A DNA stretch of 64,000 nucleotides from Serilophus lunatus (taxonomy: Eukaryota; Chordata; Aves; Passeriformes; Eurylaimidae). The notes under the pieces are model-generated. The model saw nothing but the letters and a program-made list of their open reading frames with translations. It searched no databases and was not told the origin of the DNA. The translations under genes were made by a program, and so were the position numbers. The stretch covers positions 292,584 to 356,583 of the forward strand of contig VXBA01006214.1 of the NCBI GenBank assembly GCA_013399895.1, in the 5' to 3' direction. Positions 25,261 to 36,060 of this stretch are shown piece by piece (position 1 is the stretch's first letter; each line of letters begins with the position of its first letter).

Positions 25261-28200
25261 CGGTGTGCCCTTTGGCGCAGCTGTCTGGGGTTAAACTGCC
25301 TGCAGCTGTTGGTTTGCAATAAATGAAATGCCAGTTTTCTTCTCTTTCACCTACTCACCCCAGCAACGTGTTTCTTGGGAAGGGAGATACGCGCCTTCAT
25401 TACGTGGCTGGCGCACCTGTTCGTCGTACGCGATTTCAGTTACTTCGTCTCCGAACAAGCCGATGCCTCGCCGAGAACACAGAAGTGCCAGTGCATAAGT
25501 CTTTCAGTGTGCTAGCCACGCATTTGTTCTGGCGATCACTTTGTGTCCCAGGGAGAGAGAACTTATTGATGGAGAAGGAGGAGGCAGATTTGCAAGTTGT
25601 TAACATAGAAAAAATGACAGCATATTGAACGTGCAACTCCTGTTACTACAGAAGCTATTTCCCAATAACCGGAGCATAAGCAATAATGTATGTTAAATAG
25701 TAAGTGTGGAGAAGCTTGTGTGTGTGCTGATGGCCGGCTCTGAGGTCCCACGGCAGGCTGACACAATCGTTGTGCAGCAAGGCGATGCAGGGCAGTGCAC
25801 TAACCTGGCCTCCAGAAGTAAAAGGATAGAGCAAGTTGTCCTGCTCTAGACAGAGGTAGTAATACTTCTGTGAACTTGTTTTCCCAAGGCAGTTCTTTAT
25901 TTTCAAAGTTTTTTTACCTCCGTATTTGCTAGAGAAGATGCATACATTTTTGGAATAACTGATTCTCCTAAAACTTGGGAAAGCAAACACCTAGAGCATT
26001 TTAAGCCATCCTGAGTTACATATATTCAAATCTTCATTACCTGATTGCAGATCTTATTTTTATTCTTACTATTTTTGAGAGGAAAAAAAAAGTATTTTTA
26101 TGAAGCTAATTGAAGTATGTATTAAGGTTCTTATAGTTAATGAGACATTTAAAGGGCTTTGCACTGTAGCTCCAATATGTACCTTTCAGGCATGCTTTGC
26201 ATATGCTGTTTTATAACTTGTTTAATTTTAGCAGTATCACTGGAGAGGTGTCTGTACTGGCAAAACTGAGGCAGTACTGATTCATATTTTTTCCCTTTTG
26301 TTCTTTATGATTGGGTGGAGTTGAAAGCAGTTATTCGGATTTATCCTCAATTACATTAGGCATAAATGTACCCATTATATTTACTCTTCGATGGAATGTT
26401 AGCAAAGGGACAGGCAAATATATAATAAAAGGTTCATAAAGTTTTTTTATTTGATCTATGTATCTACTGAGATCACATTATTCTAATAAACTACTGCCTA
26501 GCAATTAAAACATGTTCCTCCTAATCATCACAAAAGAGCAAAAAAATTTTGATGGCATATCTGTAAGACACTTTTTGAGTTGTACTTAGTTGGAAGCAAA
26601 GGTCAGCATAATTCTCCACAGATATATAAATCATCAGGGAACAGATCTACTATTGTAGTTTTTATTTTAATTTAGTCAATTATCTGATAATACACATCAA
26701 TATTCTCTAGTGCTGTAAGACTGAGACTACAAATGGCCTTCTCAATCTAGCATTGGAATTCAAACGTGGATGAGAGATCCAAGGGAGCCAGTAATAAAAA
26801 GGCAAAGCCACCATACGAAGTTACAAAGACACTAGTGCTACCCAATGTGCCTCGAACCAGTCACTTGAGCCATCAGACTACTCTTTGATATTTTTAAAAC
26901 TGCTTGTTGTACTTCTATAAAATGGCTTTTTTTCTAAAAGGCCAGATTATACAATAAATGTAAACCCAGATTGTAACCAGTATTATTCTTTGCAGCAGTG
27001 TGGCAAGATATAAAGGCCATACTTAAAGGCTTACAAGGGAGCCTGTGGTGAGCCTCAGAAATCCAAGAGCCAACTCGAGAAGCTGTAGCTGACTTTGTGG
27101 CCCTGGTCAAGAGGGAGGCTCAGCTGTGGCAAACACTGCACGGAAAGGCAGCTGGCCAAGGGGGCCATAAGGACTAGCTGGAAAGGGATAGCAGAAAGGG
27201 CAAGAATAGTTTCAGTTGGGCTGGACAGAAACATGAACTCTTGAGCAGGCATCTTTGGGCCAGTCCCACTGCTTAGCCATGAAACTGGATGCCATGAGCT
27301 TCTGACTGGTTGTAAACAGTTCTCTTCTAATATCTACTATTAGATTTATGGGAGTACCTTAGATGCACCTATATCTGGACATGATTCATCCTATGAGAAG
27401 TCTGGCAGCTCTAAAAAACATGCAGATTGCCTTGCTGTCAGCTTCTCCACAGCCCTGTCTCTGGATGCTGCAGCCAAGGCAGGGTTAGCTGAGCAGGCAT
27501 CCAAAAGTGCCCCCATATTGCTGGCACCAGATTTTCTCTTGGGTGTGCTTGCAATTTCCCCCAGAGAGAGGAAGAAGAAAGCTCAGTGTATGATCTCACT
27601 GTCTAGAAAACAGCCCCATCTATTTCCTCAGTAGCTGCTTAAGGAGGGACTGACTTACAACATCAGATGGCTGCCTTCTGCATTATCTCTCAAGTAAAGT
27701 AATGGTGTTCCTTACATTATGCTGTACTCTAGGAGAAGAAGTTATCAATAACTGTTTAATGTGAAGATTTTTTGTATTTTCTTAGAATTTTTGAATGTTT
27801 AATACATCTCTACTGCATTTTTCTTCCACTGCATTGTCCTTGGTCAATAAAAATAATTTATGAAGCATGGGGACATGGTAGCAGGTGATATGATGAATTA
27901 CCTCTTTTAATAAGCAATGTTCTTTTCCACGATGGATATAATGTTCTTCCCAGGTAGTTGTAAGACGGGTCTTCTGTAGGAGCTCTTAGTCATTTTAGAA
28001 AGAGTATTAAATTCTTGGTGTATTTTGAAAAGGTTTTAGCAGACTTTTGAATAGCTGAGTCCTAATGAAATCCCTCCCTTTATTTGTGAGTACAACTGAA
28101 GTAAACAGAATAAGGATTGCATTTGTGTAGTGAACTAGTTTTTATTGCTAAGTCTTACAAGAAACACGTCAACCAAACTGTCATAACACAATACACTACT

Positions 28201-30224
28201 GTAATTCAGCCTTCAGAACAGAGAAAATTTCAAACTGAAAAAATTTTTAAAATGTTATTCAATTAACAGCATTCCCTGCCAGGTACAAACAAAATAGTTT
28301 TATTTATAGTTTTAATGTGGGAAAAAGCCACCTTTTTAACACATCAGTAAAATAAAATGCTAAGTAGTACATTTAAGTTTTTGTCTTTCCACAGGTAAAG
28401 GCTTTCAGATCATAGACTTGTAATTGAGTATATTCATACCCTCAGCTGCAGTTAAGGTGGAGAGCCCTAGCTGTTTCACCACCTAAGTTTCCATAAGGAA
28501 GGGTCCCTGACCGTGTGATCTCACACTTTGAAGCAGCCCGACTATGTAGAAGATTTCTTCTTCTGGAAACTGGGTCTTCCCGACCTGACCACATTTCAAA
28601 CACCAGCACCTAGAAGAGGTGGGAGAAGTACTCGGTGTAGGATTTAGGTGTTACAAAAATATGTGAATCCCAGTCAGTGGCTGCTGCTGGAGGAGATGTT
28701 TTAATTCACTCAGTGAGTGCTTTCCTGGCTGGTAGAGGACCCTCCGCTGTGGTTTCTGCATGTAGCCAGAGTCACTCTGCCCAGGGCACTTTCCCAAGCC
28801 CTTTCTAATTCAGATGACAGGCTCAGATCCTGCTTCTCTCACCCTCAAAGGTTGGAGACCTGCACAAATTTCATCTGTTGTCAAATGTAGGAGCCAGAGA
28901 AGGTGCTGTAAGATTTCTATGGGTCAAAAAAGGGGTTCAAAGCATTATGTAAATATGGAAGACATCAACTGTGAAAGTGAAAAGGTTATATTATAGTCAG
29001 GCAAATAAAGCAGGTACTTTCCATTACAAATGTTTAAAGACTTCAGAAATGTAGATGGTTGCTGTTACCAGTATCTGATACTCTCGTGCTGAAGTTCTGA
29101 GCTGTCATCAACCTCCTACTGAATGTTGTTAGAAAACAGAAGGAAACCTCTAATTCGCAGTCTAAGATTGCATGTCAGATATCTTAGTAGTTACATAAAG
29201 TTTTCAATAGCTGCTTGATTTACCCTTCTTATTTTTAACTCTGTACTCCCACTGCTCATTTTGCTTTTTCACCTTCTTCCAGCTCACCCTTCATCTATTC
29301 CCAGAATCCTGTCTCAGTCCTTACCAATGAAGCTACTTTCACAAGCATTGTCATTAAGAATAGATAAAGATCTTATAAATAAATTATTATCTTTGCTTAG
29401 GAAGATCCAGATGACCAGATGTGCTAATGCAAGATATCTGTTTGCCTGGGGGAGCCTGTCTTCTTGTTAAAATCAAGTTTGGACTACTTCAGAGTCACAC
29501 CAGTTTCAAATGACACACATACAATGTAATTTACCAATTGCTTACAATGCTTTGTGGCTCTCATCCTCGGTGTTAGGGAGATGCATCTATGAAAACGTGT
29601 AGGTTAGCTGCAGGTGGAAAAATGGGTGATGTATGTCATCGAGGCCTATCAGAGCTCCTTCATTGTTTTCAGCCTGAGGTCCAATGGCTCCTGACGGTTG
29701 GGTGGCAGGGAGATTTCCTACTCTAGGATGGCTATGGGAGGGATAGGTGGGCAACACCAGTGCGTGTTGAGGACAAGAGGGCTGGGAGGTGAAGTATGCC
29801 TGCCTTTTCTCCCTCCTCACTCTGGACAGAAAAACAACTCATTGGGTGACCAAACCAGCTTGCTGGCTTTCGGGAGAGGGTCCCAGCACTGCCTCGCTGG
29901 TGCCATTTCTCCCTCTTGCTCCAGCACGGAGTGGAGAGGTCCCAGCTGCTGCCCTGTGACCAGATCAGCTCTGCTGCTGCCACTGCCTGGCCTGGCCCAG
30001 CTCCCGTGTCCGGGAGGGTTCTGCAAGAACCCCCTGGAGTGAGAGTGAGCCCTGCCAGCCCTGGTCCTTGCTCGAAGTCAGCCCATCTGTCCCTCTCCAT
30101 CTCTCCGCTGTTGGACAAGTGACTCTCGCCCGTCTCCGCAGCAAATCAGGGGAGCCCGCACGTGTGTGGTGAGCTCACAGGACCTGCCTGTTTCCCCACA
30201 GGGGGAACCACAGAGAGGAAAAAT
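25261..30224. other. Intergenic region between POPDC3 promoter and first LTR relic
   Basis: AT-rich sequence with no recognised gene. A GC-richer block at about 29590-30220 is open in several frames on both strands (up to 128 codons). It directly precedes the LTR-like 3' segment at 30.2-30.4 kb, so it may be the 5' part of the same LTR, but I do not recognise it with confidence. No other repeat family was identified. Confidence 0.5.
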
Positions 30225-30435
30225 GCAAGGAGGGGTTGGGGTTAGGGTTTGTTGGGGTGAAATTTCTTTTTGCTGTTTGTTCCGGTTTTTTAATTCTCTG
30301 TAGTAAATAATTGTTACTTCCTTTTTCTACATTTTTGGCTGAAAGCCTCTTGATTCAAAGGTTATAGTAAAGTGGAGGAGGTTTTTTTCCATTCCAGGAA
30401 GGTGAGAACCTTAATTGTCTTAACCTTAGACAAGC
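30225..30435 (+). mobile_element. Probable 3' part of an avian ERVL-type solo LTR
   Basis: The stretch resembles the 3' portion of LTRs abundant in birds. A T-rich block is followed by GTAGTAAATAATTGTTACTTC, then CATTTTTGGCTGAAAGCCTC, then TTGATTCAAAGGTTATA, and finally a GGAGG-containing tail ending near ACCTTAGACAAG. The match is from memory and divergent. The 5' boundary is unknown and could be as far left as about 29.6 kb. No retroviral coding sequence is adjacent. Confidence 0.5.
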
Positions 30436-30654
30436 ATACCAAGCTGCTGTAGTACAGCCTTAGCTCAGGAGAGTGGCTGGGTGTGAGGAGATTTCTGGCT
30501 GTATTCTGCGCCCATTGAAGTGCAGCTAGTGTATGGAGAAAACTTCTGTTCTTGTGTATGATTCCACTAGGTTAGTTCTAAACTTATCTTCGAAGGTGTT
30601 TTCAGTAATACTGAGTTGTGGAACTGAATTTCATCACACATACCATATTTCTGG

Positions 30655-30722
30655 GCTGAACAGCTGGACTTGATAATCTTAAAGGCATTTTCCAACCCGA
30701 ACATTTCTATCATTCTATGAAA
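30655..30722 (+). mobile_element. CR1 LINE 3' terminal fragment
   Basis: The plus strand reads GGACTTGATAATCTTAAAGG, then TTTTCCAACCCGAACATTTC, and ends in an octamer-like TCATTCTATGA, the diagnostic CR1 3' end. Only about 70 bases are recognisable. Confidence 0.75.
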
Positions 30723-31049
30723 CATGATCATCAATAGAAAAAGGACTGACTCCAACCCTGTGAATACAAGTACTTACTACATTCATCACATTTACTGTTC
30801 TTGCATTTTGCTTCAAACACAAAGCTTTCCAGAGAGGCACAGATAGCAAGGATTCAGTTATATTTAATTCAAAGTTATAAAAATAGGAAATGACCTTTCA
30901 CTTTATTATGTTGCTAATGAATTATAAAATGTATATCATAAAAATAAATACTCTTGAAATTGCTTCCTAATGAATCACTTACACAATGTGCCTACTCAGT
31001 TATTCAATGATTAATTATATTCTTGCCTCCTTTCTGGGATACAAATGCT

Positions 31050-31700
31050 TTTATTAAAGCAATCCAAAGACAGTAAGACAACAGACTCATTCTTGTGGTC
31101 TTTCATTTGATTGTGGATTGATAGAGTATTCCTTTCAGTGTCTTTAGAGTGTATCTGAACAGCTGCAAGTGGCTATGACATAAATGAAAGTTCATGTCAC
31201 CTTAAGCAGAATGAGATGAGAGACGGTCTATTCATCCAGTTTCAGCTTATCAGTGCACAGTCATTAAATACTAATATTATCTGGAGCATTGTGATAAATA
31301 CAGAGCGCACTGTGCCAGCTGCAGGCGTCATCAGATGGGAGCCTTTTTACAACATTCTGATGCACGGAGGTGAATTATTCTAGAATATTAAACATTTCAT
31401 TAGTTCCCAACTTCAAGATACAGCTTTAAAAGTGGCCAGCCTCACAGAAAAAAATCATTATCACCTAATGCAATACTTACAAATCAGTTTTTATAAAGTT
31501 CAGTGCCTGCCACTATGAAAGAGCCTCAGAAACCTTTGTATAGGTGTCATCATTTTTCAAGGCTGAAAAGCAGTTGCTTATTTGCATAATGGTATTCACA
31601 TCATTGTTGAAAGATTAGGAGTGATTTAATGAAAATGATCATGGGCAGAGAAAGATGCTTTTGCACTGAATTTCAATAAGCAAATCCTGAGCTTAGGTAT
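31050..31700. promoter_or_regulatory. Candidate conserved non-coding enhancer
   Basis: This stretch is free of recognisable repeats and dense in short motifs typical of developmental enhancers. An octamer ATTTGCAT lies at 31580-31587 with a SOX-like CATTGTT at 31602-31608. E-boxes CAGCTG and CAGATG lie close together near 31320-31340, and TAAT-core sites are spread between. The motifs are visible; conservation and enhancer function are inferred and untested. Confidence 0.25.
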
Positions 31701-32125
31701 TCCTCTTTGGCTTCCTAGCACAAAACACATGGAAAACCTTGACTATCTGTTGTCCTTGGACACGATGGGCATGAAGATAATGTCATTGAAGATAATTAAT
31801 GAAGTTTTTTCTTATAGCCAACTACTTGAAAGTCAGTAAGCAGATTATTTCAATCTAGTAAATCAACTGTGCATTTATATGGAAAGAAAAGAGCACTGGA
31901 GATTTAGTTTAGTATGACTTGTCTTGCATAAGGCAAAGTGACCGATTTACAGTGACAGGAAATGAGAAGGGGAAGTAGTAAGGAGGAATGTACCACACAT
32001 GGCTGTGTTATGCAATACCTTCAGGGTATATAGTTTAGCTAAAATCGATGAAAGAGAAAGGAAAATCCAAAATTCATTATGAAGAATATCCAGACATAAA
32101 GAATCCCAATTTTATGTACTCTTTG

Positions 32126-32215
32126 TAATAAAAATATTTGGTTCAAGTGAAAGTTTAGTAAAAATATTTGTATTAAAAATATTTGTTTCAAGTGAAAGTT
32201 TAGTAAAAATAAATA
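32126..32215. repeat. Tandem duplication, 45-bp unit, two copies
   Basis: The unit containing TTCAAGTGAAAGTTTAGTAA occurs twice with a 45-base period (TTCAAG at 32142 and 32187) and only a few mismatches. Confidence 0.85.
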
Positions 32216-34510
32216 TTCAGAGTTACCTTGTGTATAGGCTGTGGCAAAACAAAATCAGTAACTTACAGAAGAAGAAAATAAAGTTTTAGTATTTTTTAAA
32301 TGTTTTGGATAACAAAAAGGCAAAGTGCCAGAACCACAGCCAACTGCATTTGATAGTGCTCTTTCTCTTTGAAGTGCAACATTTATATGTGGGGAAAATG
32401 ACATTTAGAAAGAAAACACAGCAAAGAATACAATTTCCTTCACTTATTAGCATGCCTCTTTCTTAGTTCAATCCTACTTTTGTTTTTGCACATGCGGTTC
32501 ACTGAATTTAGTCAGTGGCCCTCTGGGCGAGCCCTGTCCTAACCAATCCATTATGGAAAAGGAGACTCTTCCTGAGTTCAGGAGAGTTTAGGTGTAGCTC
32601 TGGATGAGGAAAGATTTGTGGTAGTTCCTACTATTGAAAATTGTCACATGGCTCCTACCCCACGTCCTGTGTGTTAGCACTGACTGTCCCTTTCAGCATT
32701 GAGGTCCCATAGCCTGGCCAGCTGGGACAAGGCAGGCAGCCACTGTGGGTGGCAGGCACATGCAGGACAGGATGATGGGTGTCTCCCAGTCCTGCAGAGA
32801 GAAGAGGGAGCAGGTACCGAAGGGTGTGTGGTAGGAAGGGAGGGAAAACCCAAGCAGGGACTCCTTCCTCACAGTCTGCCAAGGTCAGAATGCCTGGGCA
32901 GAGCTGGTGCCTCCCTGAGCCAATGTGAGGGAGGGCAGAGGTGCTCACTGCAGGGGAGTGACCATCTCTTCCTGGTGCCAGGCCCTGACTTGGCACCATC
33001 TCCCTAGTTTCTTTGGGCAGAGAAGCCCTTGCAAGAGCTACTCAACTATTTTGGCAAAACCTGTTTTTCCCTGATACTGCCAAGAAGCCCCTGGCTAGCT
33101 GTGCTCATTAGGCTGAAGTAGCAGCTGTGACCAGCTTTTTGACACATGAATTCACTTGTGCATTCCTCATTCATGTAAGTACAGATTTAAAAAGATGCAA
33201 GAATTAAAGAGCCATTGTCTGTGTGGTATAGCAACAAGACAGCTGCTGTTTCCTCAGAAAAACTCACCTCGGACTTCAGTGGCACGAGAGAGCATCTGGC
33301 TTCTGAACCATTCCCACAGATGACTCCCTCCTCCTCACCTCCAGATGCTCACCCAGACTCTGCCCATATGCAGGACCAGACCACACTGACCACAGGAAAC
33401 AGCCATCGAAGATGCAATTACTGGGTTAATGATCTCTGTTGTGACTACAGAAGCATATTTCTGTGCCATGGAAATCAGCAGGAAGGTGCAAGTGCAACAG
33501 AATATGAAAGAGTAACAAGTATTGGTATGTCAGGGCTTGGGACTTTTTTCCCCAAAACAGGAACATGATGCTGTTCTCACTGAGCAGCATTTACATGAAA
33601 CACCTCTGCCTGTATATTAGTAGAATAAATATATTACCAAGTAAGCCCAATGGGAGGGAAAATCAATACTTTAAAGGAGGATGGGGTTCAGAATACATAT
33701 ACTCAGACCAGCCACGCATACAAGCTTAGATAAGAAAATGGATAACAGTTGAAATTCAATTCAGGGACTCCATGACTTTTTCTTTATGGAAAGTGTCATC
33801 CACTTCAACATATTCCTTTATCTTGTTCTCCCTTAATAAGGATATTATCCTTCAATCGAGTTAACTCTCCTTATTGCTTAATTGCTTTAAAAGAGGATCT
33901 TCATTACTCTTTTCATAATCTATTGTCAGGCATGTTTGCCTGTGCTTATTTTTAACAACTGAGAAATTTTTTCTTTAGTCTTTTCTGGCATTATCTTTAC
34001 AAATTGCAGCTATCCAAGCTAATTTTCAAATCACAGCCCTCTTAGCATGCTAATTTACTCTGCTAGAGTATTTCTGTGCAACAGTTCCAAAGTGGACATA
34101 CCTAGTTTAGTGCAAAGATAACTCAGAGCTGTCTGTGTTTGCTTAGTCCTACAGCTGCCTAGATGCACTAGAAATCATGTCCAGAACTCTTCAAGAAGTA
34201 AGGTGGAACATAGGGGGTTAATATTTTACATTTTGGGTTTATTTGCAGTAGTTACAAAGCATTATACAGAGAAAAAATAAATAGTGGAAACATAATTTAC
34301 TACACTACATTTTACCAAGTGGAATAAAGCAACAGCGACAAAAATCTAAGAGATGTTATGACTGCAGAGCTCAAAAATATTTCCCAATCTGCTGATCAAC
34401 TCATTTTATCATTAAGAAATACTGTAACATGAGCTGTAATACACTGAATAACACAAGACCCAACTTGCAGAGTGTGAGAATCTCATCCTGCGGCAAATTG
34501 CATGGAAGGT

Positions 34511-34540
34511 TTGGGAAGGGAAGGCTTGGGAAGGGAAGGG
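34511..34540. repeat. Tandem duplication, 15-bp purine-rich unit
   Basis: TTGGGAAGGGAAGG is repeated twice with a period of 15 bases. Confidence 0.8.
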
Positions 34541-35340
34541 TGAACTAATGTGAAAAACCCATGAAATACAAATATTAGCCTGGATTTAGAAAGCTGTAAG
34601 TTGTTTTACAAGCATTGTAAATGGGATGTTTTATCATTTAAATAAAGATTTTGAGATCTCAGCTAGCTGGCATTATAACCCAAGCATCAGCATTAAAATA
34701 TAAGATCAATAAGTGGTTGAAAAGATTTGCAGATAATATAGTCTCAGTCTTTATCCTCATGTGCAGGCCAAACAAGTGGTGCTGCAGCCTGGTCATTAGC
34801 AGGAGGGGAGTTCCTCTATCCAGCTCCTTCGCCTGCAGCCCTGTGCCTGATGAGTGGCTGATTCTCCTGCTAATGTGCCCTGTAAGTTTTATGCTCCTTT
34901 TTGTCAGATGAGGCTCAAATGAAGGAGTATTCAGAAATAAAGGGATCATCTACTACACTTCATTAGATTTTTTCCCTGATCTTTTATATCGAGACAATAA
35001 TTTAATGCCTGATTCATGAGTTTCGATTTCCCTTCCTTCACTAGTGGAAAACAAGCAGGAGAACTCTGATTGTGGTTGCCAAACTTTCTTTTGAATCCTG
35101 GTGATTTCTTGATCTGGATGATTTCCTCTGTAAATGAGTGCTGGGTAATAAGTCATATGGAAAATCACCCTTTTTGTCAGTGATAGATTCCCCGCATTGT
35201 CATTTCATCGAGAAATTTTTCTTGGCTGGAGTAACAGCAATCCCTTTTGCTAGGGAGTAATTTTTATATCTTTGTAGGTGAACACCACCTTCTCAGACCT
35301 TCAGTTCTTTGAAAACATCAACAACAATTGAATAAGAAAA

Positions 35341-36060
35341 AGCTGGCTGTGCTGTCTACTGTAATTTCCAAAAGGCTTTCAGCAAGGTCCTTCACCAGAA
35401 GCTTTTAAGGAAACAAAGCATCTGGGTGGCAAAAAGAAAAGTTCATGTGTGGATAAATAATTTATTACAAGAAAGACACCAAAGAGTGGGAGCAAATGGC
35501 CATTCTTCATGGTGAAGTGACATTGTAAGTGGAATCCTGCAAGAAAATCTTGCTGGGACTTGTGCTTTTCAACACTGTCATATAGGACATGAAGTGAGAC
35601 AAGGAGCAAGGTTCACTGATGATATGAAGTTAATAATTTATTCTGGATAGTAAAGATGATTATGCAGACTTGCAGAAGGAACCTGCTAGATTGAGTGGGC
35701 AAAAAAATGATACATGAAATTTGATGTAGACAAATATGAAGGTGGGGGAAAATTAATCCTATTTGCATATCTGAAAAGATGGGTCAATTGCTTCCCTCAG
35801 CAGCAAAAGCTCTGGCCTATGATAGACAGTACCATGAAAAATATTCATGCTTGCTATCAGTATGCAGTGTAAGACAAAGTGAGTATTAACAGTTGCCAGG
35901 AAAGAAAAAGCAAACTGGACATCATCATCATGCCACTATGTATGTCTATGATTTCTCATTGTTTTTATTCTGCTTATAGTTCTAGTCTTTCTTAGTCAAA
36001 AAGGTGTAGAGAGACTGGAAAAGTTTCAGAAAAGGGCACCAAGGATGATCAAAAGTATGA
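35341..36060 (+). mobile_element. Decayed LINE (CR1-like) reverse transcriptase remnant
   Basis: No open frame survives, but conceptual translation in shifting plus-strand frames gives fragments typical of the CR1 ORF2 order. They are a KAFSKVLHQKLL-like segment near 35380, a LGLVLFNTVI-like segment near 35550, FTDDMK near 35615, a KFDVDKYE-like segment near 35720 and GVERLEKFQKRAP near 36005. The order and spacing fit the reverse transcriptase to C-terminal region of a CR1-type LINE. Heavy frameshifting and stops indicate an ancient copy. Confidence 0.6.

Larger units (their letters stand above)
30723..35340. other. Intergenic region with candidate enhancer and a small tandem duplication
   Basis: No gene is recognised. 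The part at 31.05-31.70 kb is listed separately as a candidate regulatory element. A GC-richer stretch at 32.65-33.0 kb is open on both strands (102 and 114 codons) without recognisable similarity. A 45-bp duplication lies at 32126-32215 and a 15-bp duplication at 34511-34540. Confidence 0.55.

Noticed and set aside
24261..25326. Very long open frames (about 300 codons plus, 246 codons minus) through the CpG island
   Set aside because: They run through the N gap, are made of Arg/Ala/Gly/Pro-rich low-complexity translation in several frames at once, and reflect scarcity of stop codons in GC-rich DNA.
29698..30122. Several 68-128 codon frames on both strands in GC-rich DNA
   Set aside because: Open in multiple frames at once with no recognisable domain; explained by local GC content and a probable LTR.
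30230..30260. Telomere-like GGGGTTAGGGTTTG
   Set aside because: Only one TTAGGG unit is present; interstitial telomeric DNA needs several tandem units.
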